Assembly (NCBI RefSeq): GCF_050003625.1
Contig: NC_134401.1
Coordinates: forward strand, 70,102,537 to 70,166,536
DNA length: 64,000 bases
Origin: Haematobia irritans
Taxonomy: Eukaryota; Arthropoda; Insecta; Diptera; Muscidae
Reading direction: 5' to 3'
Shown here piece by piece: positions 56,522 to 64,000 of this stretch (the first letter of the stretch is position 1; the number at the start of each line of letters is the position of its first letter). Made by a program: the position numbers and the translations under genes. The notes under the pieces are model-generated. The model was given only the letters and a program-made list of their open reading frames with translations. It was not told where the DNA came from and did not search any database.

Positions 56522-57319
56522 ATGATTGTTTACAACAAAAATCAAATCAAAAACAAAAGTTCTGTCCAAGGAGGTGGATTCGTAAATAATTTAATTAACT
56601 CACTACCTGTAGAGCTACATTTACCAGGATATCAATTTTGCGGACCAGGCACAAAATTGGAAAAACGTGTAAAAAGAGGGGACAAGGGAATAAATGGTTT
56701 GGATGCTGCATGTCGACTTCATGATATCGCTTACTCAAAAAGTGAAGATATAAATCAACGACACAAAGCAGATAGAGAACTTTCTCAAAAGGCGTGGGAA
56801 CGAGTAAAATCTAAAGATAGCACTTTGGGCGAAAAAATAAACGCTTATTTAGTCACCAACGCCATGAAATCGAAAATAAAACTTGGTATGGGTGTGGATA
56901 AGAAAAAACGACAGACTTTATTTACAACAGCTGTCCAAAAGGCAAAAACATCTTTAAAGAAGGAAAAACCTCGTGATATAAATACATCTATTAAAATTGC
57001 ACGCAAAGTAATAAACACTTCGTTTAAAGGGAAAAAATCACATGTCGTCATTCCTAGAGTTATTAAAGTACCCGGGATTGGAGGATTTCTTCCATTAGTT
57101 CCAATAATAACAGCGCTGGGTGCTTTGGGAGCTATAACATCTGGCGCTTCATCCATAGCTAAAGTAGTTAATTCCGCAAAGAGCGCAAAACAGCAACTTG
57201 AAGAAAATATTCGACATAACAAAAATATGGAAGCAATTGCTATGGGTAAAGGTCTATATCTTAGGCCTTTTAAAAGGGGTATGGGTATCACATTGAGCAA
57301 TTCAATCGCAAAAAACTAA
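56522..57319 (+). CDS. PLA2-domain capsid-associated protein of the Polinton
   Basis: 265 aa from ATG 56,522. Residues 28-105 form a parvovirus-type phospholipase A2 domain: LPGYQFCGPGTKL (calcium loop) and GLDAACRLHDIAYS (catalytic His-Asp). The middle is Lys-rich. Residues about 185-225 are hydrophobic (GIGGFLPLVPIITALGALGA), like the membrane-active or minor core proteins of adenovirus-related systems. It might help endosome escape of particles, by analogy; this is inference. The frame is intact. It is followed 5 bases later by the protease gene. Confidence 0.8.
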   Translation: MIVYNKNQIKNKSSVQGGGFVNNLINSLPVELHLPGYQFCGPGTKLEKRVKRGDKGINGLDAACRLHDIAYSKSEDINQRHKADRELSQKAWERVKSKDSTLGEKINAYLVTNAMKSKIKLGMGVDKKKRQTLFTTAVQKAKTSLKKEKPRDINTSIKIARKVINTSFKGKKSHVVIPRVIKVPGIGGFLPLVPIITALGALGAITSGASSIAKVVNSAKSAKQQLEENIRHNKNMEAIAMGKGLYLRPFKRGMGITLSNSIAKN

Positions 57320-57324
57320 TTAAA

Positions 57325-57690
57325 ATGCTACCTAAGAGACCACTAACGGATGTAGATATATACATATTTGCTAAAAGATATATTACACATTTTCGAGGAG
57401 TATTTATGAGAGACAATCTACCAAGCAAACCTTGGAAAAGAGAATGTGGTGTAATAAATTTAGATTCCCTAAGAGGACCTGGAACACATTGGGTAGCATA
57501 TTACAAAAACAACAATGAAATTTAATACTTTGATAGGTTTGGAAATTTTCAACCGCCACTCGAACTGTTGAAATATTTAGGTTGCAATATAAAATATAAC
57601 TATAAAAGAGAACAAAAATTTAACTCTTCCAATTGCGGTCATTTATGTTTGAAATTTTTGTCTCAGTTCATGAATCCCAAGCCCTTATAA
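57325..57690 (+). pseudogene. Adenovirus-type cysteine protease of the Polinton, in-frame stop
   Basis: About 121 codons. His-containing GPGTHWVAYY, then YFDRFG (Asp region), and the catalytic Cys in NCGHLCLKFL, in the order of Ulp1/adenain-like proteases. A TAA at 57,523-57,525 interrupts the frame just before YFD. No other frameshift was seen. It would mature the capsid proteins. The stop makes this copy a pseudogene unless it is read through. Confidence 0.82.
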
Positions 57691-57769
57691 ATGATACCAA
57701 AACATTCATGTAATTCAGTTCAACAAAGACTTCTTTCGATTATTGAGATATATTCAAGTCAATCGCAAA

Positions 57770-58663
57770 ATGGACGTCATTCCTCGATCTGAAATTGCTC
57801 TAGTAGGTTAGGTTAGGTTATGTGGCAGCCCGATGTATCAGGCTCACTTAGACTATTCAGTCCATTGTGATACCACAGTGGTGAACTTCTCTCTTATCAC
57901 TGAGTGCTGCCCGATTCCATGTTAAGCTCAATGACAAGGGACCTCCTTTTTATAGCCGAGTCCGAACGGCGTTACACATTGCAGTGAAACCACTTAGAGA
58001 AGCTTTGTAACCCTCAGAAATGTCACCAGCATTACTGAGGTGGGATAATCCACCGCTGAAAAACTTTTTGGTGTTCGGTCGTAGCAGGAATCGAACCCAC
58101 GACCTTGTGTATGCAAGGCGGGCATGCTAACCATTGCACCACGGTGGCTCCCAAAAAAAAAAATTGCTCTAGTAGATTTTCAGTGCTGTCATGCCAACGA
58201 CCGCAGCAGTATATACAAAAAAGAATTGGCTTTTATGGATTTCACATCGGTCATAGCTAATCATTTCCTCTTCAAGCCACCATTCGACATTAGAGAACTT
58301 AATAGAGATGCATTAACCCGAAATCACTATTGTAAAAATTTTATCAACGGACATGATTGGTCAATGGGCACCATAGATTACTGCCGTGTTGGAGAAGTTC
58401 TATGGCCACTAGATAATTTTAAGTATATATTTGTTTTTGGAAAGGTTAAAAAGGATTTTCTAGAAAAATATATTAAAAGTTCTATTATTAATTTGGAATA
58501 TGAAACTAGCTTTAAAAATTTGTATAACTATAAGAGATCTTGCCATATTCATTCAAATAACAAATTTACGTGTGCCGTAAATAATGTTTATAAACTTTTT
58601 GTTTATCTAGAAAAAAATTTTGAGAAAATTCAAGACTTGATCATGAGCTTAATAAATAAATAA
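57770..58663 (+). pseudogene. Polinton orphan gene split by SINE copy 2
   Basis: The ATG at 57,770 opens a frame that is interrupted at 57,806 by the SINE and resumes after the second target copy at 58,176 without a shift. The rest reads to 58,663. It has ELAFMDF, HFLFKPPFD, NFINGHDWS, KYIFVFGKVKK and a C/H-containing segment (YKRSCHIHSNN). The opening IALVDFQ..KELAFMD recalls the first motif of DEDD-type exonucleases, but without clear further motifs. Function not assigned. Confidence 0.5.
57807..58152 (-). mobile_element. tRNA-derived SINE copy 2, 15-bp TSD
   Basis: Same SINE as copy 1, close to identical. The target duplication AAATTGCTCTAGTAG is at 57,792-57,806 and 58,161-58,175. The 5' head (minus strand) begins GGGAGCCACCGTGGTGCAAT with A and B boxes. 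The tail is AACCT repeats. It interrupts a Polinton ORF. Confidence 0.92.
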
Positions 58664-58693
58664 TAAAACAAATTCTATTTTTATTTTTTTTAT

Positions 58694-59131
58694 TCAAGCT
58701 TTATTGATAGTATGTCTTAAAATAAACAACGTAAGTATCATAATTACAAATGGTGGGCAGCACAATTTCCTCTTGCTACTAGTCACTCTTCGTTTTATAT
58801 TAAAATCATGCATACCACATGTATCACATCCCATTGTAGATAACATCTGATTGAGTTCTATAGAATTTATAGGTACATTGTTAGTCGTACATCGCCTTAA
58901 TAAAGGACAATTTATTGATAAACGTAGATGTTCAGATATAGGGTCATCTGTTTGTTTCCAGGAATATATTTCAACTTTACAGAAATAACACTTAACAATA
59001 TCTGCTTCTCCTGTATAAAACGTCCCCGTCATTGCCAACGCATTTCTGCTTATACAATCTACGGGCCAAATATCGAATGTCTCCAAACGTGCATCTTCAC
59101 GGTGAAACCGATCTTTCTGAGGGGAAACCAT
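58694..59131 (-). CDS. BIR-domain (IAP-like) protein with C-terminal hydrophobic segment
   Basis: 145 aa. A single BIR-like domain in residues 8-75: RLETFDIWPVD, a GTFYTGEADIVKCYFC strand, then C-x2-C-x16-H-x6-C zinc ligands (CYFC, H in SEHLRL, C in SINC), matching the canonical BIR spacing. BIR domains bind caspases or IAP-antagonist peptides and can block apoptosis. The C-terminus has a 16-residue hydrophobic run (PPFVIMILTLFILRHT), possibly a membrane anchor, and there is no RING. The gene lies at the right end of the Polinton on the minus strand, convergent with the SINE-split orphan. The frame is intact, unlike many neighbours. Confidence 0.82.
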   Translation of the reverse strand: MVSPQKDRFHREDARLETFDIWPVDCISRNALAMTGTFYTGEADIVKCYFCKVEIYSWKQTDDPISEHLRLSINCPLLRRCTTNNVPINSIELNQMLSTMGCDTCGMHDFNIKRRVTSSKRKLCCPPFVIMILTLFILRHTINKA

Positions 59132-60027
59132 GTTTAACTGACTATTTCTGTGCGCTAATTAACACTACCATCAAATAAAAATATTCATTTTCACTTAAAC
59201 CAAAATTTTTATATCGTTGGGTATGGTCAGTATCTTTTTTCTCATTGGATTTCTTCTGTGTTACTGGGTCTATAGTTCTTGGATAATAAAAAAAGAAAAA
59301 ATAATAAAAAATCCAGCGACAATTTCAATGTCAATGCTACGAATGATCATACAACTCCACTCCACATGCCACACACACACACGAACTTTCAACGAGACCA
59401 AAAGAAACCATATTCATATATCATTGAAGTCTGAAATATTGCGTCACAAAAAAACAAAGCGTGTTTCTGGGTCTATAGTTCTTTGATACTCACAAATCTG
59501 TATAAAGAAAAAATAAAAAAAAAAATCCAGCGACAATTTCAATGTCAATGCCACGATTGATCATACAACTCAACCCCACACGCCACACACGAACTTTCAG
59601 TGAACAAACTGATTGAAATTGAACAAAACCAAGGGTTTGGAATTCAAGACTCGATTAATATCGATTACAATGTAAAATAAACAAATTCTTTGAATCTTCT
59701 ACACAGATGTCATTCCAACAAACCCATACAGAGGCATCTAAGACGTACGCACCAAGGCTTGCAGATATACGCAAACAATCAACTGAGAACAAAATCCCAC
59801 GACACATAATTAGCCATCCATTTGTGCGACAGAAACTTAAAAAACAAAAAAAACCAACAACAGCATATTCTTCGATGGTCACACCATACTCCAAAAATAC
59901 ATATGTGCGACCCAATGTTTGCCATTTCGCATAGAAATGTACCACAGCTTATTCTTCGATGACCATACCATACCCCAAAAATACATATGTGTGTCCCAAT
60001 GTTTGCCATTTCGCATAGTGATGCACC
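59132..60027. other. Polinton right subterminal region with direct repeats
   Basis: A segment with TTTCTGGGTCTATAGTTCTT, CCAGCGACAATTTCAATGTC and CACACGAACTTTCA occurs twice about 205 bases apart (59,260-59,395 and 59,465-59,605). An 85-base unit with ATTCTTCGATG and GTTTGCCATTTCGCATAG repeats at 59,862-59,946 and 59,947-60,030. Short ORFs here (59,217-59,486 with a hydrophobic start; 59,707-59,934) lack recognisable motifs and are doubtful. Confidence 0.6.
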
Positions 60028-61136
60028 ATGGGTCGTTTCCATACAAATTCTTTCAGAAAAAATTTGAAAATTAAAAATATTTTCATTTACTTTTTTTGTA
60101 TTTATAAATATATTATTTATTTATCTTGTTTATTATTCGTTGTAATACATTTGTTAGTATGATATATAAAAAGCATCCGCAGACGAACATTGCTTCAACT
60201 CCAATCTGCTAGGAGAATCTTCCTCTTCGGAAAGCGGTTTCCTTGATATTGAGAATTCTCCCCCACTTGAACGTTGAATGGATTCATCGCTCAAGGTGTT
60301 GAATCTCTTCGGTAAATAAAACATCTGATCATCCTCCTTCAGATTGAGAACCACCGATTCGCCATACTTTGTAGAAGTTCTATAGCAACCAATGATCTCA
60401 TAGTCCTTGTGCGCCTCCATATCCTTCAAGTGAATAATTTTCTTCAAATTTTTCTTGTTAAAATCAGCAATTAAATCTCCGTTATCCGCCATCTCTCAAT
60501 AATTTCAATACACAATATATTCTGATTAGCATAAAATATAACGACCAACTTTTATACTTCATCAACCATACTCCTTCTGCATTGAACTTCCATATCCCGC
60601 CGTGGGAAAGTTTACTTAACGTCCTCAAACACATTAAAGTTATCCAACCCATTAAATTTTCATAAACAAACACACCGGGGGAATGTTTACTTAACATCCT
60701 CAAACCCATTAAAATAAAAAAAATACATTTTTACATCCCCACCCACTCTGGGATTGTTTACCTAATGGACTCAAAACCATTAAAGTCCTCAAACCCATTT
60801 AAATTCCATAAACAAACCAACCTTGACATTGTTCACCTAACGGCCTCAAACCCATTAAAGCCCACTAACCAATTAACTTTCATAAACAAACCCACCGGTC
60901 ATATTTACTTAACGTCCTCAAACCCATTAAAAAACATAATTAGCTCCTTAATCTAGAAACTGCATTATCGATCAAGTGTTTACTTTACGTTCTCAAACCC
61001 ATTAAATTGAAAAAAAAAATCCGCAAATTGAACGACCCACCCCACTGTGCAATTGTTTACATAACGGACTCAAGCCCATTAAAAATGACCAAAACCCATT
61101 AAAGTATTGAATTCGAATCGGTATTTATCTACTACT
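60028..61136. repeat. Polinton right TIR, 1,109 bp
   Basis: Inverted copy of the left TIR without the SINE. It starts at ATGGGTCGTTTCCATAC and ends TATCTACTACT, followed by GATAAG. It contains the mirrored iteron-like array and ORF. Confidence 0.92.
60154..60492 (-). CDS. TIR-encoded 112-aa protein, copy 2
   Basis: Mirror copy of the ORF at 43,589-43,927, with four residue differences (IADFNKKN, EAHKDYEI, QRSSGG, SEEEDS). Read inward from the right TIR. See the left copy for the description of its features and possible nucleic-acid-binding fold. Both copies intact. Confidence 0.6.
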   Translation of the reverse strand: MADNGDLIADFNKKNLKKIIHLKDMEAHKDYEIIGCYRTSTKYGESVVLNLKEDDQMFYLPKRFNTLSDESIQRSSGGEFSISRKPLSEEEDSPSRLELKQCSSADAFYISY

Positions 61137-61142
61137 GATAAG

Positions 61143-61921
61143 CACTCAACACCGGCTAGTAAGTTGTATTTCTTCATGAAATCAATCCCGAGATATAGTG
61201 CCTTACTCAAGGTTGGAACCAAAAAGAAAGTTACCTCACTTTCAATTTTCCCTAACTTGACAGGCGCTCGAATGCGGCCGACCACACGATGAGGCGTTTC
61301 ATCTGCCGTGCGCACAGTAGCTGAAAAGTTATAGATAGGGATTTGGGCTCGCTCAACCAACTCCAAACATCCTTTGCCCAGGCAAATCACAGTTGCTCCA
61401 CTATCTAGCAACCCCTCAACTACCTCTTCACCAATCTTTATTTTTAAATACAATCGTGTATCTTCGTCCTCATACAGTATTGTTGCCGCAATCTCGCGCC
61501 TAAGCCTTTTCCTAACCTTAAAACGTTCCCTAGCTCTAAATATTCTCTTGTTATTCCGTTTTGAACATCCATTATTATTTGTGTCTAGCAATTCATTTGG
61601 ACCTACCCTATTCACACATTCTTCACTAACTAAACTATACTCAGAAACTTCATTTACTTTATTAAAAATCCTATCTCTAGTTTGTAAATATTCCTTCATC
61701 CTAATGTGCCAAGGTCTTATTTGCCTAATATTCAATTCATTACTCCCTTTATTACTACTGTTATTCCTATTAGTAATTCTATTTTTTAATATTATTATTT
61801 CAGATTCCTCCCTATCTCTACCATGACCTTCACCAACTACTTTTCTTGGGGATTCCTCTTCGCCGGACCCGTTACCCCTTTCATCGTGCCCGCTTGTTGG
61901 TTTCCCCGGCATTTGGGACAC
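61143..61921 (-). pseudogene. Gypsy protease region, cut by the Polinton
   Basis: The aspartic protease motif LLDSGATVICLG lies near residue 165, with flanking strands (RLYLKIKIGEEVVEGLL) and a C-terminal FFLVPTLSKALYLGIDFMKK. The N-terminal part is Asn/Arg-rich. Reading stops at the Polinton edge (61,142). The frame continues on the far side at 42,566, into the RT segment. Protease would cleave gag-pol. Confidence 0.85.
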
Positions 61922-63424
61922 TTTGGCTTCACCACATTTTCAAGACCGCAGCCGTAGCAAAATAAGTTTCGGGTAGTCGAAGGGCAGTCCATGAAACCAT
62001 GGCCCTTTTCCCTGCAGTTCCAGCAAACGTAGACGTTCTGGCGAGAAATCGCCTCAACTTCATATTCTGCTTGTTCCTCAAAATCGATGGCATGCACCCT
62101 GAGAACAAACTGCCGATGTGTCGGTGCTGCCTGACGTTGATTTGCCAGTAACTGTTCTGCCTTTCGACATTCTTCCCTGAAATGCTGTAGTCCAAATATC
62201 CGAATAGGAAATACTAATGCTGCCAAGGTAGGTTTTAAATTACTCTTCATAATTTCAATCAACATACTTTCATTGATAGGATCTCTTTGCTGATGGCATA
62301 GGCGTAACATTGCATTATAAAAATCTTCAAATGATTCTTGTGGGTCTTGTCTTCTGTCCATCTTTCTCCTTTGCACATCGAAGTCGCTCTCAAATTTACG
62401 GAACTGTGAGAGGAATGCTTCTTTGAGAGCCTCGAAACTGTGCACCTGCCCCAGACGTCTCTGCATCCAGTACCAGTCTTCGGCCGGGCCTTCTAACAAT
62501 TGTGGAAATTTAACTAGGACCTCTTCATCATCACAGGCATGATTAATTTTAAGTTGTTCAAGACGGAAAATAAAATCTTCGGCGGTGATTGATTTTGACG
62601 TGCCGTAGAATTTAAGTCTCCATTTGTCGATATCTACTTTCCTAAGGTGGTTTCGTGAAGACGATGATGTAACTCCATGGCCCACTGGTACATTTCCTGA
62701 GGTGGTATAAAGTTGGGGCCAACTCCATTTTGGCTATGTTGATATTGTTCCCTTGAATGACCAGCAGCTACATAACTCCCTTCAATTGCTGTTGGTTTAC
62801 TAATATGGTGAGTATTAACATTGCAGTTTGGTGAATTTCTTATTTCTTGATTTAACCCTCTTTCTTCTTGCTGTTGTAGGTTTCTTTCATTGTTTGTTGA
62901 AGCTGCTTGTGCATTCAAAGCCGGACCTGGATTCTGCGTAAGTGCATTTTGTGTATTAGATCCATTTATGACGCGAGCCAACGATTCTTTCACCAACTGG
63001 GGTTCCAGCTGTTTTAGTTTCTCATCCAACACTCGGATTAATTCAAGCTGGCCTAAACCAATTGCAGAATCTATTACAGCATTTAAGTTAGAATCGGCAT
63101 TCGGCTCTGAGACCCCTTGAACAGCTGGTCTCAAATTTGAATTTTCGCGGACCTCCTTTTGTATGTTTCTGGCAGTCAGGCTGCTAAAATTTGGTGTATC
63201 TGGAGTACTGTGAACACCTGAAATCATTGTAGCATCAACCGACTGCGCTGAGCTGGATGTGTCAGATGACTTGTGTTTATACTTCCGCCAACTACATGGG
63301 TAGTAACAGCTCCGGTGTTAGTTGTGGCTGTCGTTATTGTTGTTGTCGTAGTGGTGTTAGGCATGGCAGAGCAGACAGGAACTGATTGTTGTTCTTCGTA
63401 ACTATTTGCTCTAGTTCTAACCAT
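61837..63424 (-). pseudogene. Gypsy gag, frameshifted
   Basis: Three frames in sequence: 63,424-63,224 (Thr-rich N-terminus), 63,227-62,634 (Gln/Asn-rich region, NIQKEVRENSNLRPAVQ), and 62,685-61,837 with a retrotransposon gag core (FYGTSKSITAEDFIFRLEQL, LLEGPAEDWYWMQRR, FESDFDVQRRKMDRRQDPQE) and nucleic-acid fingers (CWNCREKGHGFMDCP, then CYGCGLENVVKPKCPKC). Frameshifts near 63,225 and 62,680. The last ORF overlaps the protease frame. Gag packages the RNA. Confidence 0.82.
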
Positions 63425-63537
63425 ATTAAAATATGAATCGAAAAGGTAATTTGTTATTTATATTCTTATCCTAATAAATTAATTTTCTACTATTTCCTTC
63501 CAGGAAAGATCAAATTTTACTACCGATAACTAAATTA

Positions 63538-63879
63538 AGGCCGGTATGCACCTCTAGCGAAATTTTCGGTAGCAAAAATTTATTTAAGTCTACAACAAAA
63601 AAAAACAGGGCTGTGTACACAAATTTTAAACCAGCTAATCGCTTTTAAAAATTGTTAATATATGTTCCAAATATTTGCAGACCTTTTAAACTTTTACGCA
63701 CACAATGATTGTAATAAATTAAATGTTTGCTGCCAAAATATGCTTTTGGCAACCCTGTTATTTTCATTAGAGGTGCGTACCAGCTTACGAAATTGAAGGC
63801 TACCGAAAATTTCGTTAGCATAAATAGCAATGCATTTCTTATGGGAATGAAATTTTTCGCTAGAGGTGCATACCGGCCT
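63538..63879. mobile_element. Harbinger-like MITE, 342 bp, TSD TTA
   Basis: TIR AGGCCGGTATGCACCTCTAG, continuing CGAAA, and its reverse complement at the right end (ending GGTGCATACCGGCCT). The flanking trinucleotide is TTA on both sides (63,535-63,537 and 63,880-63,882). A related subterminal motif (GAGGTGCGTACCAGC) occurs inside. A 3-bp TTA duplication is typical of PIF/Harbinger. It lies in the 5' flank of the Gypsy gag. Confidence 0.82.
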
Positions 63880-64000
63880 TTAAAAAGAAACAAAAAAATG
63901 GAAGAAAATAAAAACCCAAATTTAAAGAGAATGAATGAAAAACAATTTCAAAATCCAAAATAAATTACTAATGATAAATTAAAATAAGATTAGAAATCCT

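Larger units (their letters stand above)
42567..61136. mobile_element. Polinton/Maverick, 18.57 kb, TSD GATAAG, TIRs about 1.1 kb
   Basis: The termini read AGTAGTAGATAAATACC inward from both sides, matching the AG start of Polintons, and the 6-bp GATAAG lies at 42,561-42,566 and 61,137-61,142. The interior has the diagnostic set: protein-primed DNA polymerase B, retroviral-like integrase, adenovirus-like protease, packaging ATPase, major and minor capsid proteins. After subtracting two SINEs and the hAT/tandem-repeat insertion, the ancestral length is about 15 kb. Several genes are broken, so it is an old copy. Confidence 0.95.
40137..63424 (-). mobile_element. Ty3/Gypsy retrotransposon split by the Polinton
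   Basis: Gag and protease (61,143-63,424) and RT, RNase H and integrase (40,137-42,566) lie on the minus strand on the two sides of the Polinton. The pol reading interrupted at the right side resumes at the left side directly after the 6-bp GATAAG duplication, proving one element. Frameshifts, a stop and an in-frame deletion show it is dead. LTRs are not identified. Confidence 0.85.

Overview
The window looks like AT-rich intergenic DNA of a fly, probably a calyptrate/muscoid dipteran. The evidence is the mix of transposon families (BEL/Pao, Ty3/Gypsy, CR1/Jockey-like and LOA-like LINEs, Polinton, hAT, Harbinger-like MITEs), a tRNA-derived SINE, intron-like segments of about 65 bp, and short AT-rich UTRs. 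I see no ordinary host protein-coding gene, rRNA, functional tRNA or CRISPR array. Almost everything identifiable is a mobile element, and many are nested with target-site duplications (TSDs) still readable.

Layout. 1-8.3 kb: the 3' end of a BEL/Pao element with an odd chimeric ORF and the start of a probable LTR, MITEs with terminal inverted repeats, a second BEL fragment, and otherwise gene-free DNA. 8.35-12.15 kb: a LINE with a PHD-type ORF1 and an ORF2 whose RT core is deleted. 14,003-29,323: one LTR retrotransposon on the minus strand with a 5-bp TSD (TGAAC). Its left LTR holds a 5.66-kb TIR element built from two 1,374-bp tandem units, and the second unit holds another LINE. Its interior holds a LOA-like LINE. 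30.9-39.8 kb: a minus-strand LINE split by a second, nearly full-length LOA-like LINE with an 11-bp TSD. 40.1-63.4 kb: a minus-strand Ty3/Gypsy element split inside pol by an 18.57-kb Polinton/Maverick (42,567-61,136) with 1.1-kb TIRs and a perfect 6-bp TSD (GATAAG). The right edge carries a MITE.

The Polinton is the centrepiece. It keeps the expected virus-like gene set: protein-primed DNA polymerase B, double-jelly-roll major capsid, penton-like minor capsid, a tiny basic protein overlapping both, retroviral-type integrase with a chromodomain, packaging ATPase, adenovirus-type protease, a PLA2-domain protein and conserved Polinton orphans. It also carries a single-BIR, IAP-like gene with a C-terminal hydrophobic segment, and a small gene duplicated because it lies in both TIRs next to an array of about eight iteron-like repeats. 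Minus-strand genes run ATPase to major capsid, and plus-strand genes (PLA2, protease, an orphan) diverge from a gap of about 90 bp. The copy is dead: polymerase, capsid, protease and other genes carry stops, frameshifts, a hAT/tandem-repeat insertion and a SINE.

The two SINEs (both in the Polinton) share the last 60 bp or so, and the AACCT-repeat tail, with the LOA-like LINEs of the same window. This points to LINE-driven SINE mobilisation. All identifications come from reading the sequence; none was confirmed by a database search.
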